From Lactarius indigo (lineage: Eukaryota > Basidiomycota > Agaricomycetes > Russulales > Russulaceae): a stretch of DNA of 64,000 bases. The notes under the pieces are model-generated. The model had not been told where the DNA came from. It saw nothing but the letters and a program-made list of their open reading frames with translations, and did not search any database. Below are positions 1-12,053 of the stretch, piece after piece. The stretch spans positions 434,001 to 498,000 of the forward strand of contig JAFKAC010000037.1 in assembly GCA_025766275.1 (NCBI GenBank), given 5' to 3'. The position numbers and the translations under genes were made by a program. How positions within the stretch are numbered: the stretch's first letter is position 1; every line of letters begins with the position of its first letter.

Positions 1-306
1 AGCGGCGCTTTAAAGCCCGCACGTATCTGTATAAGTAGTCGACTCGGAAGACCAAGAGTCTCTATCTTGGTCTTCTTCAATCCACCACTTGACTCGTCTT
101 TTGCCTGCCTTGGTCTTCGGACTAAGAGTGCCTCTACTGCTATCCGCCTAGGGATAAGCACTCTATCATTTCAGCTGCAGTGTGTGCCAGTGAGCCCCTG
201 TTCAAGCTTGCGTTGGGTTGACACGAGGTCCCCATTTGCCTATCTCCGCTAAGTCGATTACACCCTTACAGTGTCCAAGTCGGACTAACGCCGGTGGAGC
301 GTAACA
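1..306 (+). mobile_element. 3' part of a Gypsy-type LTR, cut by the window edge
   Basis: This stretch resembles the last three fifths of the LTR of the Gypsy element at 29,521-37,382. Both have a hairpin built from AAGACCAAGA and TCTTGGTCTTCTT, then a CTCCGCTAAGT / TTCGCTAAGT block, a GTCCAAGTCGG / CTCAAGTCGAG block, and an end in CGTAACA / CGTTACA. The similarity is clearly diverged, so this is a related family and not the same copy. The 5' end lies outside the window, so solo LTR versus complete element cannot be decided. Confidence 0.65.
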
Positions 307-329
307 TGAATGCTCATTTCTCTGAGTCT

Positions 330-1130
330 CAAATACTGTACCTCATCTCTCTTGTTCACACCAATTCATCAGCTCGATAACATATCCCTCAATTGATCTT
401 GTAGCCCTCTCAACAACAACAACAAGGGATACCCCTCAAATAAAGTATGTACCCAATGATCTTCGTTCAGGACACTGGTCCCACATTCCCACCTGCCAGA
501 TCTCAGGGTCAGCAATGCCAAGAGAGAGTGCGCCATCCTCTTCACCTTGCTCACTGGCCTGGCTCTTGATTCATTCTGCTCAGTCTCCACCCTGCGATCC
601 ATGTCACAAAGATGTGGTGATGGCATCTGAGCACAGATTTTTGTGACTTGAGTAGCTAGCAGCTTTCACCATCTCATCTGCTGCACTGAAGTAGGCACTT
701 TATCAGACTGGAAAGCCAAATTAGCAGCTGTGGCCTACGCCTCTGAGCTCATCATATTACTTGTGTTTGATGCGCACGACCTGGCTAGGTGCCACAGCCA
801 GCTGGTTGAGGAGGATGGGCACAGGTGTGAGGTGGAGGGCAAGCAACCCTCGCGCTTAACAAGATTGGTACATGCCTTCTGTCTCCATACAACCTCCTTC
901 CCAGGTTGACCTGGTGCTGTGCAGAAATGCCTACCCATGGCCAAAGCACCTCTGCCCCATAACATTAACGTTACTCTCCCACTCCCTGGTCTGGTACGAG
1001 CACACAAATCACTTTTTCTATTGCACCGGTGATCTCTGCCTCCTAAAGTGTACAAGTCAGGCAGGGGGTGCAGAGGGGTTGAGCAAGGACAGTTTGATAG
1101 GAGTACCTACTTGCATATTCGTCCTACTGT
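330..1130 (+). pseudogene. NUG1/GNL3-like GTPase fragment, copy 1 (decayed)
   Basis: Broken + strand reading frames recall the circularly permuted nucleolar GTPases (NUG1/GNL3/LSG1 group): a hydrophobic strand then FDAHDL (family: LDARDP), then SQLVEED and a Lys-rich VEGKQ stretch where the family has a conserved acidic helix followed by VLNKIDLVP. After a possible intron come DLV, NA.PWPKHL and FYCTGDLCLLK, matching the order of the segment after the NKxD motif. Stops and frame changes interrupt it and no P-loop was found. The same fragment recurs near 5.5-7.0, 7.0-7.8 (+44.5), 50.8-51.6 and 54.1-55.1 kb. Family assignment is by eye. Confidence 0.45.
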
Positions 1131-1395
1131 GACCTGCGGACCATATTATTGGCTGGCTCAGCCTTTCCCCGCTGCTTTAGACATTGTCATCTCCACCAAG
1201 ATTACACCAACCGATACATAGAATGTTTTGCCAGACCTACAACTTTCACATTCTACTCCCTCATGTGGTGAAGACGGAAGGAGGCCGTGAGAGCCTTGTA
1301 TGTGTAAATAGGCAGTAAGTTATATTGGACCACCTCATGCCACACAACTGATGCACAGGTTGAAGTCAGGTTGACGCCCGTTGAGGCGTTGACGC
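1095..1395 (+). repeat. Dispersed 300-bp repeat, copy 1 (partner at 53.16 kb)
   Basis: About 300 bp here match 53,159-53,445 in the same orientation with only scattered substitutions, including the shared blocks TTATTGGCTGGCTCAGCC and GAATGTTTTGCCAGAC. No coding potential was recognised. It follows the GTPase-like fragment directly, so both may belong to one larger duplicated segment. Confidence 0.7.
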
Positions 1396-1760
1396 ACCTC
1401 TCTGGCGGAGGTGTTGTCCATTCCTCCACAGCTTTTCATCCCTGACGACATCCTGACACAGTCAACTCACCTCTCTTGTTCTCAACACCACGACATAGGG
1501 TGGTCAAATATGCCGTTTGGCTCAACATATGGTCACCAGTGTTCCTCTCAAATACCTCCAGGTCGACATTTTTCAACCCCTTCTCTCCCATCTACACTAA
1601 TTCACCATGGGAAGAGACAGTCAGCTCGACAGCAGGTTCCTTCCGTGATGCGTCTCTTTGGACCTATTTGGACAAACTCCATAGGCAAGCAAATAGCCAT
1701 ATTAGGCACTTTTGAGTTAATGGGTCATGCTGGTGTCTCACTCCACTGATGGGCCTATGA
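1383..1760 (+). repeat. Dispersed repeat shared with 5.3-5.7 kb and 7.0-7.3 kb
   Basis: Blocks such as CCTGACACAGTCAACTC, CACCACGACATAGGGT and GGTCACCAGTGTTCCTCTC recur with changes near 5,545-5,660 and 7,080-7,230. The block GATGCGTCTCTTTGGAC recurs near 5,325. No intact gene is visible. I read it as non-coding or decayed sequence travelling with the GTPase-like fragments. Confidence 0.5.
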
Positions 1761-1919
1761 AAGGCTCCTGGTGGTCATCCTCAATGTCAGCCTTCGACAA
1801 GGTCTGTGACGACTGCAACACGTGGCTCCCTTGCTGCAGAAATCAAGTGTGGTTCGTCATGGTCCCCGTCCTATATGCCAGATCCCTGACACATTCCCCC
1901 AGGTACAGATCCACAACTC

Positions 1920-3966
1920 TCAACAGCCAAGAGACAGCAGCGTGCTCAGGCGTTGAATACCACCCTCTCCCAAAGGGCTCTCGAGTGCAAATTTGCTGTC
2001 CAAGAGGCCACCTGTGTCCAGCTCGAAACCCGTGTCCTCCCCGAGCACAATGCGACTGTTGAACGCCTCAAAGCCAATCATCAGTGGCTTGCCAAATGCG
2101 AAAAAGAAGAGTGAGTGGGAAAAGAGCACATCTCATAGGAACATGTGTGAAAAGGTATGTAGCCAAAATAGAGTGCTGCAAGTTGAGATTAACGACTTGA
2201 AGACAAAAGCAGTTTAGGACATCCTTTCCCTGTGCTCGGAGCTGCTCAAAGGGACTACACAGACCTCCAAATTACACTCGACGCGCTCTCATACCCCACA
2301 TCCCTGAAGCTCGCCGTGCAAGCCACAGAGCTCATCTCCTGCGAGCGCCAAGTCAGCTCCCTCTCTGCAGGGCTCCGCATCTTGCATGACGCAGCGGTTG
2401 CACATGGTGCTGAGGCCCTGCGTCTGCAGTTAACTCTTTACCCCAGGTGACTGTGCAGGTGGGCTTCACACAGCATGACGCAGAAGAGGCCAGCTGGTCC
2501 GTGCTGCATGGCGAGCTCACGTGCCAAGAGAAACACTGGTGGTAGCTGGAGGTGGCACATGCTCTCACGATGGCAGAGCTGGGCTCCCCTTGTGCACGCC
2601 ATGTGGCCTTCGAGGTGCTATGCAGACTGAACCATGCACTTGAGCAGTGGGCAGTGAGCGTGGACGACCTGTGGGATACAGTGATGTGGCCCTCAAGGCC
2701 GAGGTGCAGGCAGGCGGTGCATGCTGAATGCGAGGCATGGTACGTCCCCATTCGCCAGTATCTATCACTCAAAACCTGCCTGTGCTGCATCTCAGGTACA
2801 GGATCTCCTCCAGAAACACGGCGCTGACCATGCGGCGCTGCACCAGCACTAGGTAGAAGTGCAGGCACCAGAGGTCCATGCATGAGCAACGGTCCATGCG
2901 TGAGCAACGGTCCATGCGCTGTTACAGGGGATGTGCGCGGCAGATGACCGTGAGACGAGATCAGGTCCCTACATGCATTTGTGCACAGTGGCCATCTCTC
3001 ATCTGTCGATTTGCACACTGACTACCTGATACACGAGCTACACAAGTGAGGAGGCCACGCAGGTCACTGGTCATGTTGACCTGGCAAAAGGACAGCACGT
3101 CAGGGATCTTGAGGCTCTGGTTGGTTAGTACAAGGCGCATGTGCATGCGCTTGAAGCTGAGATCCAAGAATTTGTGAAGCAGCCCGTGCTGGTCTTACAA
3201 ACCCTGCATGACAATCTAACCAACAAGAAGCACACTCTGTGCAAGAGGCGCGCCGAGCTATGTTGTCCCCACTCATGTGCTTCCCTTCCCTGATTCTCAC
3301 CCTTCAGTGCTGGAAGATGGGAAAAAGAAGAGAAGAACAGAGAGGAGCTCGAGGAGCTTAAGCAGACGCTCTTTGACTCACGTGGCAAGATTGGTGCAGC
3401 ACGACATGTGTGTGCCTTCTCTCTCTCTGCATGAACCCTGCACAGAACTGCTGGAACAATCTACGACATGCTACGCTCGACAGGCCCAAATCTGAGAATG
3501 TGGAGCTTCTCCAGCATTTCACCGTGCTCGAAAACGCGCCCACCAACTCCCGACCCAGACGCAAATGGCGAGGAGTAGCTGGTGCCACGCACGAGATAGA
3601 TAGTGGTCTGGGAGAAAAATGCGGAGCTCAAGAAGTGTGACAAGCGCATGCTCCACCTGTGACAGATGTTCACAGGCAAGATGGTTGAGTTTTGCGAGGC
3701 GATCTTGGCGATCTGTGGCACTAAGCTTGTATTCTATGATAATGGACAGGTGCGCAGTACGACGCTGGTGCCACGCTCATATTCCAGCCTGGTCTGAAGG
3801 ACGGAGGTGGTGGAGAGGCACGCATGCAGGTGGCCCACAGGAGTTGCTGCAGCTCATGCGAAACTGGGTTGAGATTGAACAGAGCATTCCGTGCTTCTTG
3901 GCAAGCGTCACGTTCGAGTGCTATGATAAATGGAAGCGCAAGCAGCAAATGGGCGGTGGTGAGTGA
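1920..3966 (+). pseudogene. MAD1 spindle-checkpoint protein homologue, decayed
   Basis: The 3' end keeps the C-terminal MAD1 signature: a stretch ending VEFCEAILAICGTKLVFYDN followed by GQVR and, further on, GPQELLQLMRNWVEIEQSIP then CFLASVTFECYDK. MAD1 is the coiled-coil kinetochore scaffold that recruits MAD2, and its C-terminal RWD-like domain ends in this kind of sequence. Upstream fragments rich in E, Q, L and K, such as the run ending WLAKCEKEE, look like its coiled coil. The reading frame is broken many times by stops (one directly before QMFTGKMVEF) and frame changes, so it cannot encode full-length MAD1. It is probably a gene copy or fragment decaying in a repeat-rich region. Confidence 0.6.
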
Positions 3967-4258
3967 ATGAGCGGTGATCCAGTTTTATTTAGTTGTGCTT
4001 GTGCAATTTTGTTTGAGATGAAAAAAGACTTTCATTTGATGCCTGTATGATTCTGTTTGGCTGAGATGGAATTTCACCGCCCCTTTGAGACAACCCCAAC
4101 GTCAAATCCCCGGGACCGACCAGCACGTGTGGATAATAAGTGAAGAGCAGATAGCAGATGGTATTATGTAGATAATAAAAAGATGGTGCGCTTTCGAGGA
4201 TTATAGCAAAGATCTACACAGCCTATCTATCGATTGGCTCTAATTTGTCAAGCATCGT

Positions 4259-5217
4259 TCACTCAGTATCCATGCACGCACACTTGGTCCTGTTCGCCTT
4301 GCTGTTCTCGTGCACCCCATTGGCGGCAGCAGCAGCAAAGTAATCGAGTTTTGCGAGAGGATTAACGCGGATGGTCTTGCTCCCTTCCTTCCAGTTCACG
4401 GGACACACCTCGCCGTGCGCGTCCTTCGATTTGCCGCGCAACGTCAGTATGCCGTCCACCAACAACGAAGAAAAAAAACAACTTACAGTGAACTGGAACG
4501 CTTGCACGAGACGTAGTGCCTCGTCAATGGACCATCTAACAGGCAGGTCGTTCATCGTGATCTGCCTACGAGACAGGTAGTACTGTCAGCCATTGCCAAT
4601 CCCATATAAGGAGAGGACCGCACCTGAGCACACCCTTGGGGTTGATCAGGTAGCTTGCACGGAACTTGATGCCTTTGTCCTCAATCAGACACCATACTCC
4701 CCCGCCACGTGCATGTTGCGGTCTGCAAGCAATGGAATGCTCAGGTTGGGCCCGAGCCCGCCAGCGCTACGCAGTTGCTGCGCCCACATGTGGTGGGAGT
4801 ACTCCGAGTCGGTCGATATGGCTGTCACGCGTGCGCATTATCAATGAGTCCATTTGTAACTTGGCTTGAAAGAGGGCGTACCGAGCACTGTCGTATTGAG
4901 GCGGGCAAATTCAGGGAGCGCGTCGTTGAACGCGAGAATTTCGGTAGGGCGGACAAAGGTGAAGTCACTATAGCCAGATGAAAAAGAAGCAGGGTGAGTG
5001 GGAAAGAGGACATGCAAGGATTTTAGGGACGTGCGTACAGAAGGTAGAACATCAGGATCACCCTGGGATGGACAGGTCAGAAAAAGTGAGCTGAGAGAAA
5101 CGCATAAAATAGCTACCATTGGCCAAGGTAGTCCGCCAAGGATACCTCCTTGAAAGCACCATCTATGAGAGCAGTGACGCTAAACACCGGTGTGGGGCTC
5201 TGGATAGTGGGAGACAT
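4259..5217 (-). pseudogene. 2-Cys peroxiredoxin (Tsa1-type), inactivated
   Basis: Read on the minus strand with short introns removed, the exons follow a typical 2-Cys peroxiredoxin: an N-terminus from the ATG at 5,217 with DGAFKEVSLADYLGQW, then DFTFVRPTEILAFNDALPEF, LRSAGGLGPNLSIPLLADRN, IKFRASYLINPKGVLR, and the resolving-cysteine motif [16 protein letters not shown]. The family motif FTFVCPTE reads FVRPTE here, so the peroxidatic cysteine is replaced by arginine, and the preceding proline is leucine. A one-base loss near 4,693 breaks the frame in the segment before the conserved IEDKGIKFR. I infer a pseudogene of a cytosolic thiol peroxidase. The splice sites still look usable, which suggests recent decay. 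Confidence 0.75.
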
Positions 5218-5489
5218 CTTGATAGTTGGCAAAGAAGAAAAAGTGGGGAGTGTTCAAAGGTGGTCGTCTGATTTCTATATAATATGCCAATGGCGACAGG
5301 GTCCAGCGGCCGTGGCCCCGCGACGCATCTCTTTGGACTTGTTTGGACCCACATCGAATAGGCAAGCGAATATCTATTTTGGCCATCCCATCACTTACGA
5401 CGTCACAGAGAGGCTTCGAGCAGACTGTATATCGGACCGCCTAACTGACGCACATAGGTTGACGCGTTGGCATGTCGGCACGTTAGCCT

Positions 5490-6960
5490 GAGCCTCTGGG
5501 GCGGAGTTGTCATCTGTTCCTCCCAAGCTCCTCATCCATGACGACCTCCTGACACGGCCAACTCATCTCTCTTGTTCTTAACACCATGACATAGGGTAGT
5601 CGATTATGCCGTTTAACTCGACTTGTGGTCACTGGTGTTTCTCTACAATACCCCCAGGCCGACATTCCAACACCTCTCTCATTTACACCAACTCGTTATG
5701 AGAAGGAAATAGTCAATTCGACAGTATCTCTTCTCAACCTTGCAATCCTCACAAAAGCAACCAATCATACACTTCAGGTAAAGTTTGCACTCGATTTTCG
5801 TCTCTCAGGATAACACCACTAACATTGAGACGGTGCAGAACTCAAATGATGTAGTCCTGGCACATCTGCCTCATCGCAAGGTCTGCAGCACAGATGCTCC
5901 GTACGTCTGCTGTCTGTCCCCATCCATCTTACTCGCTGACCTTGCCACCACCTATCCATTCCGCCCGATATCCAACCAGGTGACCAATGTCACGAAGATG
6001 CGATGATGGCATTGAAAGCTGATGCTTTCATCGCTCTCTTGGCCAACGTCATCCACTGTGTCAGAGCGAGTCTCTGTCGGGAGTAGGAGGATGAAAAGAG
6101 CAGTCTCAGTGGGACTGCATCCTCCTGCTGCACAGGGTTGTGACGGTGTCAACGTTGTGCTGCTTGTGCTTGACGCGCACAACTGTTACGATTTTCTGGA
6201 CTCGTCCTTTCTCACACCACTGTTCCCTTCCCCAGTACTATACGAGCCCTGTACGATTACGCGGACTTTACGATTACCCGGTTCCTATCGCGCGCCCTAC
6301 TTATCGATGTTTCCTCCTGATAAAGTTCGACATGTGCTAGTTTCCATGGTGTTCCCAATCACGCACGGTCCCGCGTGATTTGCCTTTGTTCTCAGTACGA
6401 TGTCCCTTTGTTCCTCTTATGTCTCTTCCATTGTTCCCAGACTGGCGATGGCGCCATCTGTTCGTGACCACCTCGTTAGCCATTATCTATTTAAGCCTAG
6501 CCCTACCTAGCTTGTACGGTAGACTAGACTTCTTGTGTAATAACTACACTCGTCTAAAACAGAACGCCTTCACGCTTTCCCTGTCTCAAGAACCTCCTTT
6601 CGCCTTCGCTAGACCTTCGAGTCTTAGCCCTCCTCTACGATCCAAGTGACCCTTGTCCTTGTGATCCTTGTGCATCACTCTACTGAAGCCGAGCCATAGA
6701 GCTTGCGCTACCGTTGTCCGACTGACTTGGTACAAGTCATACCCTACGCCCCTGTAGTGGCGTAACAACAACCCAACCGGGGCCACACCAATTGGTCGAG
6801 GAGGAAGTGCGCCGGTGCAAGGTGGAGGACGAGCAACTCGTGTTTGTGTCCAACAAAAACCGGTGTGTAGCTGTCTGTCTCCATCCCCCCACCTTTTCTA
6901 AGATTTTTGGATAGTTGACTCTGATGAAGTGGATGTACGAGCTACGGACCCTGAAGCAGA
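5490..6960 (+). pseudogene. NUG1/GNL3-like GTPase fragment, copy 2, split by a solo LTR
   Basis: The same fragment as at 330-1,130: a stretch reading VVLLVLDAH before the LTR, and QLVEEEVRRCKVEDEQLVFV then SNK after it, which is close to the VLNKID region of the permuted GTPases. It is cut between those two parts by the LTR at 6,184-6,767, which is flanked by ACAAC on both sides. Stops upstream show the copy was or is non-functional. Only part of the protein is represented. Confidence 0.45.
6184..6767 (+). mobile_element. Solo LTR (584 bp) with 5-bp target duplication
   Basis: It starts TGTTACGATTTTC and ends GTGGCGTAACA, so the termini are inverted (TGTTACG / CGTAACA). It is flanked by ACAAC at 6,179-6,183 and at 6,768-6,772. 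No gag or pol sequence lies between. A TATA-like CTATTTAAGCC occurs inside. It interrupts a GTPase-like pseudogene. The sequence differs from the other LTRs in the window, so it is a separate family. Confidence 0.85.
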
Positions 6961-7019
6961 TGAAGAGCGTCGTGAGAGGCCCTAGAATGGATACGTCGCG
7001 CCGCCTCTAGGCGAGATGT

Positions 7020-7819
7020 TGGTCCTTACTAACAGGCCAACGAGGGAGCGAGGTAGGGCTGTTATCTGTTCTTCTACAACTCCCCATTCACGACGACATC
7101 TTGACACACCAACTCATGGCTCCCATCCTCAAAAGCCTCAAGCCTCAACACTCAATGATGTGGAGTAGCTAGTCAACTATGCTGTTTAACTCAATCTGTG
7201 AGCACTGGTGTTCCTCTCAAATATCCCAGTGCTGGAGCCTTAACCCTTCTCACATGCTTCTTGTTCAAACCGCTTCACCGCGAGAAATTCGACAGCATTG
7301 TCCTCAGTCGACCTCATAACTCTCTCAATGGACTTGAGAAAAAAAACCAAGGCTAGCCTTCGAATGAAGATTATGCCCAATTTTGTTGCCCGGGCTCACA
7401 ACTCAAAAGGACGCAAGTGTTCTCGATCTCAGAGTTTGCAGTGCACCAAAGCAGCGCACCCCATATATTTGTCTGCCCTCTGCCGCCCCTATCGATGCTT
7501 ACAAGAAGCTGAGTATTTACTTGCCAGCCTGGCCACTAATCCATTTTGCTCAGTCTCTGCTGCACGACACACCGCACGAAGACGTAACGACGGTGAGTAG
7601 CTGACGTAACTATCCACTATGCGCAACATCCTATCTGCTATTTCAGAGCAGGCATCTACTAGGAAAGGCTAGGACGAAGAAACAGCCGGAGCTGTAGCCT
7701 CTATACACCCTCACGCTACTCAACGTCTCTGACAAGCCAGCCATCGTATTGCTCGTGCTTGACATGCATGACTTGGTTAGGTGCCACAACCAGTTGGTCT
7801 AGGAAGTATGGTGATGTGA
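7020..7819 (+). pseudogene. NUG1/GNL3-like GTPase fragment, copy 3, left part
   Basis: Repeats the layout of the other copies and ends with a readable stretch ATVLLVLDMHDLVR-like then QLV, directly before the MULE insertion. The remainder continues at 44,531, where GGGAGGGCAAG and AGATTGGTACGTGCCTTCTG match the same positions in copy 1. Frames are broken, so this is a pseudogene. Confidence 0.45.
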
Positions 7820-7862
7820 GTCTTTGACTTTTCGCAGAGATCTCACGGTCCGGACCACCTGG
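7820..7862 (+). repeat. MULE left terminal inverted repeat
   Basis: Matches the reverse complement of 44,488-44,530. The best block, from 7,827, has one mismatch in about 32 bases before the similarity weakens. The first seven bases match poorly. Confidence 0.8.
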
Positions 7863-8002
7863 ACCGTGACTCCGCTACTCAGATTCAAACTCCGCTTTCT
7901 TCGAACTTTTTTCTCATTTGTATGTTTTTGGTGCAGAGTAATTACTACAACAAAAATACAATGTAAAATATGGTAAAAATAAACATAAATAGCACGTAAA
8001 CA

Positions 8003-10713
8003 ATGTGGTCGTGTTTGTGTATTGGCCTGGGTTGTGTGGGAGAGGGGAGGAAGGGGGAAAGAATTCCTCTTCCTTGTCCCTCACTAATGCCCTGTTTTAA
8101 CATCCTCACTGGCCCTTCTATTACTGAAAGGTGCTCTTCTTACCTTGTGTCTGAAGCGAAGGTGCACTGCGGCAAATGCCCGACAACATTGCCCCCATAT
8201 GGAAGCATTGGATATGACTGTGAGAAGGGGGGGATGCCATTGGAGTGGCCCAACGAGAACGCGTTTTTAACCTGGCTTGCTGCCAAGGAACACGAAAAGA
8301 CAATCAAGCTTATTGTAAGTAAGACAGAAGCGTCAGACTCACCAAACTGGCAGGAACGGTGCGTGTTCAAGTGCTCGCAGGAATTCTCAGGCGGCAAGCC
8401 AGATCGTGAAAAGACCCACCAATGGGATCGGAAAATTCCTTCAATGAAGACTGGCTGCCAATGTCGCCTGACGATCAAACTGTATCCACGCACGCCGACA
8501 GTTCTCAGCAAGTATGAGGGCCAGCATGATCACATGCTTGGTGATGAAAATCTGCGATTCCTTAGGCTGTCAGACAAGATCAGGGACCTCGTAATGGAAA
8601 TGATTCACACAGGCATAGATCCCAAGGCTATAGTGAGTGACAACTAATAGTCTTTTGCCGATCTAATAGAACCGCTTCCGTCTAGTTACAACGTGTGCGT
8701 GAATCCTGCAAGCCGACCAATTGTGATTACCACATGACCATGCGCGACATCAGCTGCCTCCGTCGGATAGTGGAGAACAACAAGATCTGTCTAGACAATA
8801 ATGATGCGATCTCTGTCAGGCTATGGGTCGCTAGGCTCCAGCAATGTGGTGCTGCGGCCGTCTTGAAGGACAAGAGGGATCTCCCTCCCCCTGAATCCAG
8901 GCTATCACTGGATTCCTTTGTCCTATGCATTCAAACTGAATATCAAAGGGACCGCTTCCACGCGCTCGGCTCTGACTTTTTGTCAATTGATGCCACACAT
9001 AATACCACTCAGTACACAGGTGTTCAACTTTTTACCCTGATTGTGAGGGATTTGTGGGGCCATGGTATGCTTTGTGGCACATTTCCATTGCGGGCACTTA
9101 CTTCATTTCCCATGTCATTTCTGCTCGGCAGGCGTTCCTGTTGCATGGATGCTGTCATCGAATGGCACGAAAGTGACAATAGAATTCTTTCTTAAATTTG
9201 TAAAAAAAAATTCCCCTGACACCACACCGCAGATCACAATGAGTGATTGTGACAAGGCGCAAATGAATGCGGTTAAGACTGTGTACCCGGAGACCACACT
9301 GCTATTGTGTTGGTGGCACGTGCTCCGTGCGATGCAGATGCACTTCCACACAGAAGAATTCCCAAAACTTTGGGAGCGCATCCAGGAATGGGTCAAAATG
9401 TCCCATCAATCGATGTTTGATTCCATGTGGGAATGGATCCAGACTGAGGAATCAGTCCCCCAAAGTTTTGTTGATTACCTGGAGACTAATTGGATGACCA
9501 TTGTGCCCCTCTGGGCAGGGATATCAAGACAGCATTGGACGATCTTTCAAGAGGGTGACACAAATATGCTTATTGAGGCGTAAGTGGTCCAATTGCACCA
9601 AGGATCAGAAAGGATTGCTCAAATCTTTCCAGTTATCATCACATTTTAAAATCCAAGTGACTTGAGGGAAAGCGGAATCGACGCATGGACCATCTCGTTC
9701 ACATGCTAGTCACGGTTATGCTTCCATCATACACAATCCAGCATGTCCGCCAGGAGCTAGGGTTTGAGGGTCTAAATTTGGCCAGCAAGCATCACACAGA
9801 AATTCTCAAGCAAACTCCGGAAATTAATGCCGAGTCAATTCACAACCTAGGTGATGACCAATATAACATCCAATCCATAACAGAGTCATTGCGTATGTAT
9901 TTGGTTCAGCTCAGCACACAGTCTTGTGACTGCCCAGACTGGCCCAGGGTGGAGCTGTGTAAACATGTCACTGCCGTTGCCCATTTCTTCGGGAATGGCA
10001 GTCAACAGATTGAAGTGGAGGTAGCCCCCAAGACAGCGCAAGCACAAGCGGTTCAGGAACGCCCAGTGTGTGCACGCGGTGAGGTGAGAGCTGCTGCAAT
10101 CCTGGAGAACGTAATTGCCATCTCCAGGGCATTCTTGAGTGATGGCGCGGTGTCATCTCCTGAGACCGTTCGAAGTCTCCAGATGGTCAAGTCACACCTG
10201 ACCACCATTGTCCAGAACGCGTACTCTTCTGAGAGCCCCCTCCCTGACAAGGACACCGTACCACCAAATCAAGGCACGTGGAGCGAGACCGCTGAGTGAA
10301 TGGGGGCAAAACGACACCGAAAGAGACCTTGTCCTACCACCACATCACCTCTGGAACCACCAGCAATGGAGCGCATCGTGGGTCTCAACCGCAAGAAACC
10401 ACGTGTTAAGATCATGGACCCATACAGTGGCGGTATCAGTTCCGGCCGAGACGCTGCACCTGACGCACAAACCACAGCACAGAACACTGAAGTGCACACC
10501 CGCGCTGCAGCTGCTGCCAACAGCATAAACCACCCCCCCTCACAGCCTCCGAAACGTGGCCCCCAGTACGCAGGTATCCCAGCTCTATCAGCGCCCACTT
10601 CATCTGTTCCCTTGCCTCACCCGGCACCCCACGCATGGTACCCCATTCCCACTGCTTACCCACCTGGAACATACGCACACGCTCCATATCCCTCGACTTA
10701 CCCTGTATACTAG
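8003..10713 (+). pseudogene. MULE transposase with SWIM zinc finger, with in-frame stops
   Basis: Exons run about 8,003 (or the ATG at 8,234)-8,632, 8,686-9,064, 9,132-9,579 and about 9,632-10,713. In order they show an N-terminal domain with CxC-type cysteines, the MULE transposase core with the first Asp in SIDATHNT, the second in MSDCDKAQ and the CWWHVLRAM block, then MLIEA and GKRNRRMDHL, and a SWIM zinc finger CDCPDWPRVELCKH. A Pro/Ala-rich tail ends at 10,713. MULE transposases cut and paste elements with long TIRs. Two in-frame stops, TGA at 9,658-9,660 (KSK-stop-LEGKRN, where relatives usually have Trp or another residue) and TGA at 10,297-10,299 directly before MGAKR, suggest inactivity. 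Small unrecognised introns are a possible alternative. Confidence 0.8.
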
Positions 10714-10859
10714 CCCTACGGTCATTTCCTGCTGTCCCAATCTCACTTACTGTCCCCCCAATAGAGTATTTAGTATTTTATCGTCGCTTTTGTTTTCAGG
10801 AGAACTACTGTAGTACTATACCATATACCAGTACACTATGGCTATGACTACTTCCTAAA

Positions 10860-11340
10860 TATACCGCTTTTTTCACTGTTTTGTAGATGCGAAGGTGGTC
10901 ACCATCTATTCATTTCTGCCTCCATGCTTGCTTCGAAGATAATCTGCGACGGTCATCTGGACATCGCCTATTTATTTCTGTCTTCATATGTGCTTCAAAG
11001 ATAATCTGTGATGGTCATCCAGACATCACCTATTTATTTCTGTCTTCATATTTGCTTGGAAGATAATCTGCGATGCTCGAGTTGCACCCTCTACTTAATT
11101 TTTTTTTTCTGCCCTCATGCTTGTTTCGAAGATAATCTATGACAACACTTACTCGAACAGACGTAGAATTAGTCACTATATACTACAGTAGTATACTAAA
11201 GCGATTGAATATACCATTTTCTGCCGTTTAGCAGGTGCGGTTTTGCATGCATGAAGTGATTGCACTTCCCTACCGGTTAGGGGCAATCTGGTCGTATTGG
11301 TCGCCTCCAAGATCATCTGTGACAACACTTACTCGAACAA
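10860..11340. repeat. Minisatellite in the MULE 3' region (about 66 bp)
   Basis: About four to five diverged units of the form CTATTTATTTCTGTCTTCAT, GCTTCGAAGATAATCTGCGA, TGGTCATC follow the transposase gene. The block GACAACACTTACTCGAACA also occurs twice (near 11,142 and 11,322). No coding potential. Confidence 0.75.
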
Positions 11341-11739
11341 GTCTTAGTGTATTGTCATTAAACATGTTCGCCCTCCGGGAGATCCATCAGATCGAGCCTC
11401 ATGTCTGGAGCAGCGATTACTCTATGAGAGTGGCATTTGCCACGATGTCGCTGGTTCAGGACCATACCTGAGCTCCACTATTGTTCTCTGAGTCACACAA
11501 GACGTCGATATTTTTTACTCTTCAAGAGTCACATTTGCCATGATTTCAGCTGTACCCCACAGTCGTTCTCCCACTTGCTCTCGTTTGTTCACTGGTCACA
11601 TCTCTCGAATTCTGAGCCCACCTCACTTCCTTCATTTACCGCTCCAGTCTCCTGGAGCGCCATTCCAAACCACCCACCGACTTCCTCATCCTCTGACACC
11701 CCATGGTCTTTCACTCAGCCTCCTCACCAGCATCGTCGG

Positions 11740-12053
11740 TAACCTTGATCACACACCGATCCTTGTCCCTCGGTACCCTGAGGCCTCTCAAGCCGCCTCT
11801 ACCTCACCAGCGTTGTCAGTATCGCCACAACGTCACCCATCATTCTTGGTCCACTTCACCCCATCCCCTTGGCACCTCTCAAGCGGCCTCTGCCTCACCA
11901 GCATCGTCGGTATTGCCACAATGTCGCCCGTCGTTCTCAGCCCACTTCACCCCATCCCCTTGGCACCTCTCAAGCAGCCTCTACCTCACCAGCATTGTCG
12001 GTCTCACCACAACATCACCCATCATCCTCAGCTCATCCCTTTGATACCCTGGG
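11740..12053. repeat. 91-bp VNTR, left part
   Basis: Three units of about 91 bp begin near 11,786, 11,878 and 11,969 and include CCTCACCAGCATTGTCGG and CACTTCACCCCATCCCCTTG. The array resumes at 43,588 after the inserted LTR and KDZ element, showing that the insertion split one tandem array. Confidence 0.8.
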
